Made by a program: the position numbers and the translations under genes
Part shown: positions 9,594-18,176 of the stretch, piece by piece
Layout: the number at the start of each line of letters is the position of its first letter
How positions within the stretch are numbered: position 1 is the stretch's first letter
The notes under the pieces: generated by a model
Told to the model about the DNA's origin: nothing
The model's input: only the letters and a program-made list of their open reading frames with translations
Database searches by the model: none
Origin: Mycetocola tolaasinivorans
GTDB taxonomy: Bacteria; Actinomycetota; Actinomycetes; Actinomycetales; Microbacteriaceae
DNA length: 64,000 bases
Direction: 5' to 3'
NCBI RefSeq assembly: GCF_003667565.1
Contig: NZ_RCUX01000001.1
Span: forward strand, 310,001-374,000

Positions 9594-10430
9594 CTAGACC
9601 GCGGCTACCGCGCGAGCGCCACCCTGCCACAGGGCGTCGAAGGGTGCGTTGGAGGAAACCCGGGCGGCGATGCCGGCGGTCACAAAGTCCTTCGCGGTGC
9701 GGGCGGCCTCGAGCGGGGTGGCACCCTTGGCGAGCTCGGCGGTGATGGCCGCGGCCAGCGAGCAGCCGGCACCGGAGACGGCAACCTCGCCCACCTTCGG
9801 CGCGCTCAGGAACTCGGTGACGGTGCCGTCGTAGAAGACGTCCACGGCGTCGGCACCGGGGATGCGCACGCCGCCCTTGGCGAGCACTACCGCACCCGAG
9901 ATGTCGTGGATGATCTTCGCGGCCTCGGCGAGGTCTTCGACGGTGTTGATGGTGATGCCCGAGAGCGATTCCGCTTCAAAGTGGTTCGGGGTCACGAAGG
10001 TGGCCAGGGGGAGGATGTCCGCCTTGAGTGCCTGGTCGGTATCGAGGGCATGGCCGGGTTCCTGGCCCTTGCAGATCAGCACCGGGTCGAGAACGATGTT
10101 CTTCCACTCCTGGTTCTGCAGTGCGGTGCGCACGGTCGAGATGGTGAGCGGGCTGCCGAGCATGCCGATCTTGACGGTGTCGAGCGAGCCCGCGTAGCAG
10201 GTCTGGATGGCCTCGAGCTGGTCGGAGATGACCCCGGCGTCCACGGGAACGAAGCGGTGGTTCCAGTTGTCCTTCGGGTCGAACGAGACGATGCAGGTCA
10301 GCGCGGTAATGCCGTACACACCGAGTTCCTGGAAGGTCTTGAGGTCGGCCTGCGCGCCGGCACCGCCGGTGGCTTCGGATCCGGCAATGGTCAGGGTGAT
10401 CGCGGGGCGCGGGGCATTTTCGAAAGACAT
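9594..10430 (-). CDS. pdxK: pyridoxine kinase / hydroxymethylpyrimidine kinase family
   Basis: Ribokinase-fold kinase of 278 aa in the ThiD/PdxK family, phosphorylating pyridoxal/pyridoxine (vitamin B6 salvage) or hydroxymethylpyrimidine. Residues GGAGAQADLKTFQELGVYG, LDPVLICKG, TPNHFEAE and the anion-hole region VSGAGCSLAAA are visible. The run QADLKTFQE...GITALT plus the cysteine in GAGC resembles the Bacillus ThiD-like PdxK more than classical ThiD. The usual GTGC is GAGC here. No thi genes are adjacent, which favours the B6 role. Cytoplasmic, single gene. Confidence 0.8.
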   Translation of the reverse strand: MSFENAPRPAITLTIAGSEATGGAGAQADLKTFQELGVYGITALTCIVSFDPKDNWNHRFVPVDAGVISDQLEAIQTCYAGSLDTVKIGMLGSPLTISTVRTALQNQEWKNIVLDPVLICKGQEPGHALDTDQALKADILPLATFVTPNHFEAESLSGITINTVEDLAEAAKIIHDISGAVVLAKGGVRIPGADAVDVFYDGTVTEFLSAPKVGEVAVSGAGCSLAAAITAELAKGATPLEAARTAKDFVTAGIAARVSSNAPFDALWQGGARAVAAV

Positions 10431-10587
10431 GGGTCCATGGTAGTCGCGTCAACCAAGCCAATTTGAGTCAAAATCCAGGCCAATTAGGAGGAAGTGGACG
10501 GCGTGAATCGAGCGGTCAGCGCCAGCCGAAGCGCCCGGGTTGGCTAAATAACGGCCGATTGTACGGCGATTCGTTACGCTGTTATTT

Positions 10588-12378
10588 ATGACTACCGTAG
10601 AGAAATCTCCGCCGTTTAGTCGCTGGGTCTTCTGGCCCGCCGCGATCATCGTGGTGCTGTTTGTGGCGTTTGCAATGATCGCCCCGGAGTTTGCCGAATC
10701 AACATTCGCCTCCATTCAGTCCACGATTGTTAAGAACTTCAACTGGTACTACGTCCTCATTGCCGCCTTCTTCGTGGTGTTCTGCCTCTGGATGGGCTTC
10801 GGAAAGTTCGGCGATATCAAACTGGGTAAGGACGATGACGAGCCCGAGTTCTCGCTCGGTTCCTGGTTCTCCCTGCTGTTTGCCGCGGGTATGGGAATCG
10901 GCCTCGTCTTCTATGGCGTGAGCGAGCCGCTCAGCCACTTCGCGAATCCACGCCCGGGTGTCACCGGCACCGACGTGCAGGTCGCACAACAGGCCCTCTC
11001 GCAGACCTATCTGCACTGGGGCGTGCACGCCTGGGCCATCTACGTGGTGATCGGGTTGGCGCTCGCCTACGCGATTCACCGCCGCGGTCGCCCCATTTCG
11101 ATTCGCTGGGCACTCGAACCGATCCTCGGGCGAAACGTCCGTGGCGGGTGGGGAAACCTCATCGACGTGATCGCCCTGGTGGGCACCATGTTCGGCGTGG
11201 CCACCTCGCTCGGTTTCGGTGTGCTGCAGATCGGTGCCGGCCTTGAGCACGCCGGCCTGTTCAAATCCACCGACTTCAGCAACGTCATCATCATCGTGGT
11301 GATCACGGGAGCGGTGCTCTTCTCGGTGCTGTCGGGCGTTTCGAAGGGCATGAAGTGGCTCTCGAACACGAACCTGATTCTCGCCGCGATGCTGGTGCTC
11401 TTCATTCTTATCGTCGGTCCGACGCAGTTCCTGCTGCGTGACTTTGTGCAGTCGATCGGTAACTACCTGCAGAACTTCATTGGGCTCTCCTTCAACGTGT
11501 CGGCGTTCTCCGGCGCCGAGGGTGAGGCCTGGCAGGCCTCATGGACCACGTTCTACTGGGGCTGGTGGATTTCCTGGGCACCCTTCGTTGGTATCTTTAT
11601 CGCCCGCATTTCCCGTGGCCGTACCGTGCGTGAGTTCATCACCGGTGTGATCCTCGTACCGACGCTGATCACCTTCCTGTGGTTCAGCGTGCTGGGCGGC
11701 ACCGCGATCTTCCAGGCGCTGAACGGGGGTGGCGGCCTGATCGGCCCGGGCAATACCGTGGATGTCGAGGGTGCGCTGTTCCAGATGCTCAACAACCTGC
11801 CGGGCGGTTCGGTGCTCACGATCGGTGCGATCATCCTGATCGCGATCTTCTTCGTGACCTCCGCCGACTCCGGTGCCCTGGTGATGGGAATGATCGCCAC
11901 CGGCGGTCAGGCCGAGCCGCGCAAGTGGATTCGCGTGTTCTTCGCCTGCAGCTCCTCGCTGCTCGCGATCGCGCTACTCCTGACCGGCGGTTTGGAGGCG
12001 CTCAAAACCGCTGCGATCATCATCGCGCTCCCGTTCTCGGTCATCATGCTCGGTATCTGTTGGGCCACGGCCGTCGCGTTCCGGCGCGAGATTCGGGCGT
12101 ACGAGAAGGCCCGACGCTCGGCCTTTGTTAACCAGATCGGTGACTACTACGGTCTGGAGGTCGATAAACCGCTCGAGCAGGCCCCGCTCACCCGATTTGG
12201 TGCGCGGTTCCTGCGCCGCCGGCGTGGACTCCCGCAGGTGCGCGTCGCCACCTCGGCGATCGATATCGTGGCGCAGTCTCCGGCGGATGCCGGGGTTTCC
12301 GTGAGCCACTCCGAGGCCGACACCGAGTACGACGTGGCCCACGAGCCGGGCTCCCCGCCCGGGAAGCCCCAGGCCTAG
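10588..12378 (+). CDS. BCCT-family betaine/choline/carnitine transporter
   Basis: Secondary carrier for trimethylammonium osmolytes, 596 aa with about 12 membrane segments. The BCCT signature is clear: TTFYWGWWISWAPFVG and ARISRGRTVRE in the eighth-ninth segment region, and AAGMGIGLVFYGVSEPL in the fourth. The cytoplasmic C-terminal tail of about 80 residues is hydrophilic and mixed in charge, where osmosensing resides in BetP-like proteins. Which osmolyte and which coupling ion are used cannot be read. ATG 10588 has no obvious Shine-Dalgarno. A strong terminator follows. Confidence 0.9.
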   Translation: MTTVEKSPPFSRWVFWPAAIIVVLFVAFAMIAPEFAESTFASIQSTIVKNFNWYYVLIAAFFVVFCLWMGFGKFGDIKLGKDDDEPEFSLGSWFSLLFAAGMGIGLVFYGVSEPLSHFANPRPGVTGTDVQVAQQALSQTYLHWGVHAWAIYVVIGLALAYAIHRRGRPISIRWALEPILGRNVRGGWGNLIDVIALVGTMFGVATSLGFGVLQIGAGLEHAGLFKSTDFSNVIIIVVITGAVLFSVLSGVSKGMKWLSNTNLILAAMLVLFILIVGPTQFLLRDFVQSIGNYLQNFIGLSFNVSAFSGAEGEAWQASWTTFYWGWWISWAPFVGIFIARISRGRTVREFITGVILVPTLITFLWFSVLGGTAIFQALNGGGGLIGPGNTVDVEGALFQMLNNLPGGSVLTIGAIILIAIFFVTSADSGALVMGMIATGGQAEPRKWIRVFFACSSSLLAIALLLTGGLEALKTAAIIIALPFSVIMLGICWATAVAFRREIRAYEKARRSAFVNQIGDYYGLEVDKPLEQAPLTRFGARFLRRRRGLPQVRVATSAIDIVAQSPADAGVSVSHSEADTEYDVAHEPGSPPGKPQA

Positions 12379-12393
12379 TCGTCGGCATCGCTC

Positions 12394-12425
12394 ACATGCC
12401 GGGAGGGAACACCCTCCCGGCATGT
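12394..12425 (+). terminator. terminator after BCCT gene
   Basis: Perfect 14-bp stem ACATGCCGGGAGGG (12394-12407) and CCCTCCCGGCATGT (12412-12425) with loop AACA, followed by GTCGTTTCC. Confidence 0.7.
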
Positions 12426-12548
12426 GTCGTTTCCCGGGCCGCGGTTCCGAGCGGTGAGCGGGGCGCGGACGATTCCGTGTCGCGGCGAGCCGTTCGGTAG
12501 TGTCGGAGGTGGGGCCGTCGCTTCGGGCGACCCGGAGGGGACAAAACC

Positions 12549-13118
12549 ATGGTTGATGCCCGCATTCGCGCCACGCGCGCGGCGCTGGATGATGCGATTA
12601 TCGCGCTGGCCTCGGCCGAACCGCTGGGCGGGCTCACGGTCTCACAGATCACGGCCGCCGCGGGAATCAACCGTGCCACGTTTTACCGGCACGCCGAATC
12701 GCCCACCGACCTGCTGGCGCGCGTGCTGAGTGAGGATCTGGATCAGATCCGTGCCGATGACTGGGATCGGCGCACGGAGCGCGCGAACGGCTCGCTGCTC
12801 GGCCTGATCGGGGAGTCCGTCGAGCAGGTGGCCGATCACGTGGAGCGTTTCGCGCTGGTGTATCGGCACGCGTTTGCCGAGCCCACGAGCGGTGCCGCCC
12901 GTTATGTGCTGATCAATCACTTCACCGAGTCCTGCGAGCGGCTGCTCGCCACCGGCGATTCCGGCCTGGTTCCGCCGATCCCGCCGGCGCTGATCTCGCG
13001 GTTCCTGGCCTACGGATTTACCGGGGCGGTGGATGCCTGGACGGCGGAGGGATCCACAATTTCGCGCGCGGAGTTTGTGGCGGGGGTGCACGCGCTGTTT
13101 CCCGCCTGGTGGAGCTAG
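12549..13118 (+). CDS. TetR-family transcriptional regulator
   Basis: Regulator of 189 aa. The N-terminal helix-turn-helix is seen in SQITAAAGINRATFYRH (residues about 34-50), the canonical TetR recognition helix. The C-terminal ligand domain is not assignable. ATG 12549 follows GGAGGGGA at 5-base spacing. The nearest possible target is the alcohol dehydrogenase 170 bases downstream on the same strand, which has an inverted-repeat pair at its promoter. It could also be autoregulatory. Confidence 0.88.
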   Translation: MVDARIRATRAALDDAIIALASAEPLGGLTVSQITAAAGINRATFYRHAESPTDLLARVLSEDLDQIRADDWDRRTERANGSLLGLIGESVEQVADHVERFALVYRHAFAEPTSGAARYVLINHFTESCERLLATGDSGLVPPIPPALISRFLAYGFTGAVDAWTAEGSTISRAEFVAGVHALFPAWWS

Positions 13119-13155
13119 GGGAGGACCCGCTCGGGCATTTGGGGCCGGGAGCTCG

Positions 13156-13178
13156 CAAGACCGGCGTGTTCGGTCTTG
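13156..13178 (+). terminator. terminator-like hairpin after TetR gene
   Basis: Perfect 8-bp stem CAAGACCG (13156-13163) and CGGTCTTG (13171-13178) with a 7-base loop, then TATTTGTG. The T-run is weak. Confidence 0.5.
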
Positions 13179-13184
13179 TATTTG

Positions 13185-13254
13185 TGCGACAAGTGTTGCT
13201 TAATTAACGGGACGGTCACCCACCGTTGACAGGATCCCTGTTGTCGCATCATCC
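13185..13254 (+). promoter_or_regulatory. candidate promoter and operator of the alcohol dehydrogenase
   Basis: TTGACA (-35) lies at 13226-13231, with CATCAT at 13247-13252 as a poor -10. The 8-mer TGCGACAA at 13185-13192 is exactly inverted as TTGTCGCA at 13241-13248; the second copy sits between -35 and -10. Spaced inverted copies around a promoter suggest repressor binding, perhaps by the upstream TetR protein, with looping possible. Confidence 0.45.
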
Positions 13255-13288
13255 CGGGTCAAAGCCGACCCGAAAGTGAGGAAACCCC

Positions 13289-14380
13289 ATGAAAGCCGCC
13301 ATCATCGAGGCAGTTGGCCAGCCGTTTGTTATTCGCGACGTGGACATTGCCGAGCCGATCGGACGCGAGGTCACCGTGCAGGTGAAGGCCAGCGGCCTCT
13401 GCCACAGCGACCTGCACGTGGCCGAAAACGATTTCGGATACCCGCTGCCCGGCCTGCTCGGCCACGAGATCTCCGGAATCGTCGCGAAGATCGGCCCCGA
13501 CGTGACCGAGTTCGCCGTGGGCGACCACGTCGTGGCCTGTCTGGTCGGCCACTGTGGCACCTGTGAGGCCTGCCGCGCCGGCCGCTCCTACGAGTGCTAC
13601 AACCCGACCTTCGTGCAGCGCACCGCCGACCAGGAGCCGCGCTACAGCCTGGATGGCCAGCCGGTCTTCGGGTTCATGGACATCGGCGGTTTCGCCGAGC
13701 AGGTCCTGGTCCACGAAAACAACCTCGTGGTGGTCAATGAGGACATCCCGTTCGAGAAGGCCGCGCTGCTTGGCTGCGGCGTCGTGACCGGCGCCGGTGC
13801 GGCGATCAACTCGGCCGCCGTGCGCGTGGGCGACACCGTGGCCGTGATCGGTTGTGGCGGCGTGGGCCTCTCGGCCGTGCAGGGCGCGGCGATCGCCGGT
13901 GCCCGCCGCGTCATCGCGATCGACCTGCAGCCGGCAAAGCTGGAGCTGGCCAAGAAGTTCGGCGCGACCCACGTGGTCAACCCGGCCGACGGCGACGTGG
14001 TGGAGCAGGTCAAGGCCCTCACCGACGGACGCGGCGTCAAGCACTCCTTCGAGGTCATCGGCCTCAAGGCCACCGCGATGCAGGCCTACGACATCCTCGC
14101 CGTGGGCGGCACCGCCTACCTGATCGGCATGCAGAAGCCCGGCACCATCCTCGAGATCGACCCGATCACCTCGATGCTGCCGATGCAGAAGGGCCTGCGC
14201 GGCGTGGTGATGGGATCCACGAACTTCAAGCACGACGTGCCGATGTTCGCCGACTTCTACACCCAGGGCCGGTTCAACCTCGATGACCTGGTCTCGCAGA
14301 CCATCTCACTTGAGGAGATCAACGAGGGTTATGAAGAGCTGAAGAAGGGCAGGGTGGCGCGCAGCGTCATCGTCTTCTAG
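13289..14380 (+). CDS. zinc-dependent alcohol dehydrogenase (MDR, class III-like)
   Basis: Medium-chain dehydrogenase of 363 aa oxidising an alcohol with NAD. Catalytic zinc ligands are in GLCHSDLH and GHEISG. The structural zinc has four cysteines in HCGTCEACRAGRSYEC. The Rossmann motif is GCGGVGLSAVQG, followed by VIAIDL, where the Asp predicts NAD rather than NADP. Overall form resembles class III/mycothiol-type enzymes of actinobacteria; the substrate cannot be fixed. RBS GTGAGGAAA precedes ATG 13289. It is likely monocistronic and may be controlled by the TetR gene upstream. It ends 9 bases from a convergent gene. Confidence 0.88.
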   Translation: MKAAIIEAVGQPFVIRDVDIAEPIGREVTVQVKASGLCHSDLHVAENDFGYPLPGLLGHEISGIVAKIGPDVTEFAVGDHVVACLVGHCGTCEACRAGRSYECYNPTFVQRTADQEPRYSLDGQPVFGFMDIGGFAEQVLVHENNLVVVNEDIPFEKAALLGCGVVTGAGAAINSAAVRVGDTVAVIGCGGVGLSAVQGAAIAGARRVIAIDLQPAKLELAKKFGATHVVNPADGDVVEQVKALTDGRGVKHSFEVIGLKATAMQAYDILAVGGTAYLIGMQKPGTILEIDPITSMLPMQKGLRGVVMGSTNFKHDVPMFADFYTQGRFNLDDLVSQTISLEEINEGYEELKKGRVARSVIVF

Positions 14381-14389
14381 GCGCTTGGC

Positions 14390-15481
14390 CTAGCCGAAGT
14401 ACAGCTCGATTCCCGACCCCGTACCCGCAATGGGTGCGGGGTCGCTTTCGTGCGTGCCGAGAACGGTGATCCCGGTGCGGGCTCGCAGCCCCGCCCAGTA
14501 CTGCGCGTTTGAGTGCGCGTGGTCGGTGTTGACCGAGGCGAGCAGGGCGCGCGGATTGCGCTCGGCGTACCACTCCGCGTCGGGCCCGTCGTCGCCGCCG
14601 TGGTGGGGGAGCAGCCAGAGGGCCTGATCGAGCAGCCCCGCCGAGTCTCGCTCCAGGATGTCGTCCCAGTGCGAGCCCTCACCCGCGTGGTCGCCGGCAA
14701 AGATGACGGCACCCTCGCCCGCCCCTTCCTCGCCCGAGCCCGACACAGAATGCAGCACGTACACCGCGGATTCGGCGTTTGCCGCCTCGGAGATCTCATC
14801 GGCCAGCGCCTCGAGGGCGGGCACATCGGCGTCATCCTCACTCAGCTCGCCGATCGCGGCCACGAGAGCGGGGGTATAGGGGGTGTCGCCGGGCACCGGA
14901 AAGACGCGCGTCAGGCGCACGGCCCCCGCCCGCCACACCTCGGTGGGAGCCCCCGGATCGGCGGGCACAATCTCGCTGCCGGCCGCCCCCAGCAGGGCGC
15001 TCAGCTCGGCAAACTCCCGCAGCGACTGCAGCTGGCCGTCCGGGGTATCGACGTGGGCATCCGCGCGGAACCGTGAGCGGCGGGCCGCCCCCATCGGCGG
15101 GTGGGCGATCGCGGGGTAGGGGAGGTGGGCGCGCGCCACGGTGAAGTGTCGGGCCACCTCGACGAGCCCCTGCACGTGATCGCGGTGCAGGTGGGTGAGG
15201 ATGAGGTCGTCGATTCGGGTGATGCCGTGGGCGCGCAGCCAGGCGAGGGGGTCGGTGCGCACGGCATACTCGCGGCGTGCCCCGCCATCGATCAGGATCA
15301 CGCGATCCTGTGCCCGGATGACCGCGCAGGACCCCTGCCCGACGTTGAGGACGTTCACCCGCACGCGGGCAAGACTGCCGGTGGTGCCGCCGGCTGAGCC
15401 ATCGGTGTGGGCCGGTTCGGTGTGGGCCGGTTCGGCGGGTGCGGCGTGTGCCGGTGCAGCGGATGCGGAGCGCGGGTTCAT
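14390..15481 (-). CDS. MBL-fold metallohydrolase, ComEC C-terminal-like
   Basis: Metallo-beta-lactamase-fold protein of 363 aa. The metal motif HLHRDH (residues ~97-102) follows ILIDGG and ILT, and later FAGDHAGEG and LLPHHGG match the ComEC/Rec2-associated hydrolase pattern. There is no ComEC membrane domain, so it is a stand-alone soluble enzyme, possibly a nuclease or phosphodiesterase. The N-terminal ~35 residues are Ala/Pro/His/Thr-rich with an AEPAHTEPAHTD repeat and no clear signal peptide. RBS AAAGGT precedes ATG 15481. Substrate unknown. Confidence 0.8.
   Translation of the reverse strand: MNPRSASAAPAHAAPAEPAHTEPAHTDGSAGGTTGSLARVRVNVLNVGQGSCAVIRAQDRVILIDGGARREYAVRTDPLAWLRAHGITRIDDLILTHLHRDHVQGLVEVARHFTVARAHLPYPAIAHPPMGAARRSRFRADAHVDTPDGQLQSLREFAELSALLGAAGSEIVPADPGAPTEVWRAGAVRLTRVFPVPGDTPYTPALVAAIGELSEDDADVPALEALADEISEAANAESAVYVLHSVSGSGEEGAGEGAVIFAGDHAGEGSHWDDILERDSAGLLDQALWLLPHHGGDDGPDAEWYAERNPRALLASVNTDHAHSNAQYWAGLRARTGITVLGTHESDPAPIAGTGSGIELYFG
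14414..14444 (+). terminator. possible adh terminator inside the convergent gene
   Basis: A 13-bp stem CGACCCCGTACCC (14414-14426) and GGGTGCGGGGTCG (14432-14444), one G-U pair, loop GCAAT, followed by CTTTCG. It lies within the last codons of the minus-strand MBL gene, 34 bases past the adh stop. Confidence 0.45.
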
Positions 15482-15771
15482 CGGGTACCTTTCACGGTCG
15501 TGATCCCAGTGTGGCGAGGCCGGATGGCCGCGAGGTAAACGGGTCGTGCGGGGCCAAACGCGGGTTTGGCAGGAGCGAACCCGAGGGTGCGTCTGCCGCG
15601 TCAGGGCGGGGGAGCCGGCCGCCCGCGCCTGTGGGTACTTCCCCCGTGCAGGTGGCGTTCACACCCATGTTTGCCGCAATTCATGTGGATCGCCTGATGC
15701 CCCGGGGCGACGTTCTGGTCCACTGGGTGTCGAGCGCGACGGGCGCGCTCCACACCCCTTGGGAGATCACC

Positions 15772-16662
15772 ATGCAGAAAACTCGACTTCGCGCGGTCGT
15801 CGCGATCGTGGCCGCCGCCACGATCGGGCTCACCACCGTTCCGCAGGCCGCCTATGCGGCCAGCTGGAGCCGCACCGCAAAGTATGAGCGCTGGACCGGC
15901 TTCAACGCCCTCGAACGCGGTCAGGGAATCGCAAACGACGGCACCTACTTCTACTACTCGGGCCCCTACAGCCTGGTGAAGGCGACCATCTCGAACGATC
16001 ACGAGGTTGCCGATAACAACTTCGCGATCCCCGCGGATCTCGCGAACAACTTCAAGATCAGCCACATCGGCGACATCGCCTATCACGACGGTCTCGTGGT
16101 GGCCCCGCTCGAGGACGGCAAGAACGGCTACCAGAACCCGCTGCTCGCGCTGTATGACGCAAACAACCTGAAGTACACCGGTCGCTACGTCAAGCTGCCG
16201 CTGGACACCCTGCCCGGCGGTGCCCCCTGGGTTGCGGTGGATGCCGCCGCGGGTCTGGTCTGGGTTGCCCCCTGGACCCAGAAGGTAGAGGACGGCACTG
16301 ACCGCCTGATCGCCTACCGCCTGAACGACCTGCTGACCGCCGCCCCCGGCGCCACCCTCGAGGTGGACCGCACCGTGAAGCTCTCGCGTCCGCTCAGCCG
16401 CATCCAGGGTGCGACCATGTACAACGGCGAGCTCTACGCCTCGGTGGACATCACCGGTGACAAGTCGGTGTACTCGATCAACACCGTGACCGGTGCCGTG
16501 AACTGGCAGTTCAAGCAGGATGTGGAGCCCAAGGATGAGGTTCAGGGCATCACCGCCGTGGACCTCGGCCCGGCCGGTGGCCAGCTGCACGTGCTGAACG
16601 TGGGCTCGGGCATCAAGTCGATCTTCATGTACCTCCAGCACTACACCGTCTCCGGTCAGTAG
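15772..16662 (+). CDS. secreted protein, beta-propeller-like, unknown function
   Basis: About 296 aa beginning with a Sec signal peptide: MQKTRLRAVV, a hydrophobic stretch, then AYAASW with probable cleavage after AYA. I do not recognise a family. The mature protein has repeating short blocks (GTYFYYSGPY, HDGLVVAPL, APWVAVDAAAGLVWVAP, YNGELYASVDI, QGITAVDL) with the beta-rich spacing of propellers that bind or monitor ligands. The frame is open upstream to 15439, but GGGAG before ATG 15772 and the signal peptide fix the start. Extracellular; not obviously linked to neighbours. Confidence 0.75.
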   Translation: MQKTRLRAVVAIVAAATIGLTTVPQAAYAASWSRTAKYERWTGFNALERGQGIANDGTYFYYSGPYSLVKATISNDHEVADNNFAIPADLANNFKISHIGDIAYHDGLVVAPLEDGKNGYQNPLLALYDANNLKYTGRYVKLPLDTLPGGAPWVAVDAAAGLVWVAPWTQKVEDGTDRLIAYRLNDLLTAAPGATLEVDRTVKLSRPLSRIQGATMYNGELYASVDITGDKSVYSINTVTGAVNWQFKQDVEPKDEVQGITAVDLGPAGGQLHVLNVGSGIKSIFMYLQHYTVSGQ

Positions 16663-16679
16663 TCCGCGGCCCCTCGCGC

Positions 16680-16718
16680 CCGGGGTTACCCACCGCAGCT
16701 CGCGGCGGGTAACCCCGG
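16680..16718 (+). terminator. terminator after secreted-protein gene
   Basis: Stem CCGGGGTTACCCACCGC (16680-16696) and GCGGCGGGTAACCCCGG (16702-16718), one mismatch in 17, followed by GCGTTTCGTTTTCG. Confidence 0.8.
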
Positions 16719-16800
16719 GCGTTTCGTTTTCGTCGGGTGCGCAGGGTGGGGCATTCGGCCGAGAAAACGCTGGGAGCGAGGTGACGCTGTGCGGTAAATG

Positions 16801-16838
16801 CACGGGGGCGTTCGGCACCGCCGAATCCCGACCCCGTG
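16801..16838. promoter_or_regulatory. hairpin/dyad upstream of the sugar ABC operon
   Basis: Nested dyad: outer CACGGGG (16801-16807) and CCCCGTG (16832-16838), inner TTCGG (16811-16815) and CCGAA (16821-16825). It lies about 130 bases before the ABC ATPase start in a 300-base gap that otherwise holds only the preceding terminator. A regulator site is possible; no promoter hexamers are clear. Confidence 0.3.
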
Positions 16839-16968
16839 GCTTCATGCGACGTTCACCGTGCGGACCGGAACCGTACCCGGGCCGGGTCTGGGAGCCGTGT
16901 CACTCTGTTTTGCGAAGGCGATCCCCCGTTCGCCCCTCCCGAACCAGCTACACCAGATGAGGACACCC

Positions 16969-18093
16969 GTGCCCGAAGTACTTCTCCGCTCGCTCAGCAA
17001 ATCCTTCACCGGCACCCGCGGTGATCGCCACACGGTGCTGCACGATGTCGGATTCACGGTGGCCGATGGCGAGTTCGCCGCAATCCTCGGCCCGAGTGGC
17101 TGCGGCAAGTCCACCACCCTGCGCATCGTCGCCGGACTCGATCGCGCCGACAGCGGCGAGCTGCTGATCGGCGGCCGCGACGTGAGCAACGTGCCGAGCG
17201 CCGAGCGCGGCCTCGGCATGGTCTTCCAGAACTACGCCCTGTTCCCGCACCTGAGCGTCGCCGAGAACATCACCTTCGGCCTCAAGGTGCGCCGGGTGGG
17301 CAAGGCCGAGCGCAACGAGCGCCTGCTGGAGGCCGCGCGTCAGCTCCAGCTGGAGCCCTACCTGAACCGCAAGCCCGGCCAGCTCTCCGGTGGTCAGCGT
17401 CAGCGCGTGGCCCTCGGCCGCGCCCTGGTCGGCGGCTCGCGCCTGATCCTGATGGATGAGCCGCTGTCGAACCTCGACGCCCGCCTGCGTGCCGACATGC
17501 GCACCGAAATCCGCGAGCTGCAGCAGCGCCTCGGACTCACCGTGCTGTACGTCACCCACGACCAGGTCGAGGCAATGACCATGGCCGACAAGGTCATCGT
17601 GATGCGCGAGGGCTTCGTGGACCAGATCAGCGCCCCCGAAAACCTGTACGCCCAGCCCGCCAACGCCCACGTGGCCCGCTTCATCGGTGCACCGCCGATG
17701 AGCGTGATCGAGGTGCGTCGCGATCGCGACGCCCTGCTCATCGGTGAGGATGTCCGCATTCCCGCCGACGCCCTGCTCTCCCGCTACGGCCACGACCTGC
17801 CCGAGAACCTGCTGCTCGGCATCCGCCCCGAGGACCTGGTGCCCGGCACGGCCGCCTCGGCCGATGCCTTCACCCTGCCCGGTGCCCTCGAGCGCCAGGA
17901 GCTGCTGGGTGCCGACCGCCTCGCGACCTACGGCGTGGGCGGACAGCGCCTCCGGGTGCGCGTCCGCGCCGCCCACGCGGTGCCCGCCCAGTCGGTGCTC
18001 TCGGCCTCCCTCGAGCACGTTCACCTCTTTGCCGCCGAAGACTCGGTGCGCATTCCCGAGGCGACGCGCCCGATCCTTGCCCAGGCGTCCTAG
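16969..18093 (+). CDS. sugar ABC transporter ATPase (UgpC/MsmK type)
   Basis: Cytoplasmic ATPase of a CUT1-family importer, about 374 aa. Walker A GPSGCGKSTT, Q-loop VFQNYALFPH, signature LSGGQRQRVALGRAL, Walker B LILMDEPLSNLD and switch His YVTHDQ are intact. The C-terminal regulatory OB domain follows (IRPEDLV). The start is GTG 16969 (MPEVLLRSLSK), with GAGGA five bases upstream; longer upstream frames lack this. It is first in an operon with the binding protein and two permeases, although such ATPases often serve several importers. Confidence 0.92.
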   Translation: MPEVLLRSLSKSFTGTRGDRHTVLHDVGFTVADGEFAAILGPSGCGKSTTLRIVAGLDRADSGELLIGGRDVSNVPSAERGLGMVFQNYALFPHLSVAENITFGLKVRRVGKAERNERLLEAARQLQLEPYLNRKPGQLSGGQRQRVALGRALVGGSRLILMDEPLSNLDARLRADMRTEIRELQQRLGLTVLYVTHDQVEAMTMADKVIVMREGFVDQISAPENLYAQPANAHVARFIGAPPMSVIEVRRDRDALLIGEDVRIPADALLSRYGHDLPENLLLGIRPEDLVPGTAASADAFTLPGALERQELLGADRLATYGVGGQRLRVRVRAAHAVPAQSVLSASLEHVHLFAAEDSVRIPEATRPILAQAS

Positions 18094-18176
18094 TCACGCC
18101 TCGGCCCCCACACTTTTCCTCCCCGTAACACCCTTCAATCACACCCCCTCTGGTTCCAGAAAGGACCCTATCTCCC

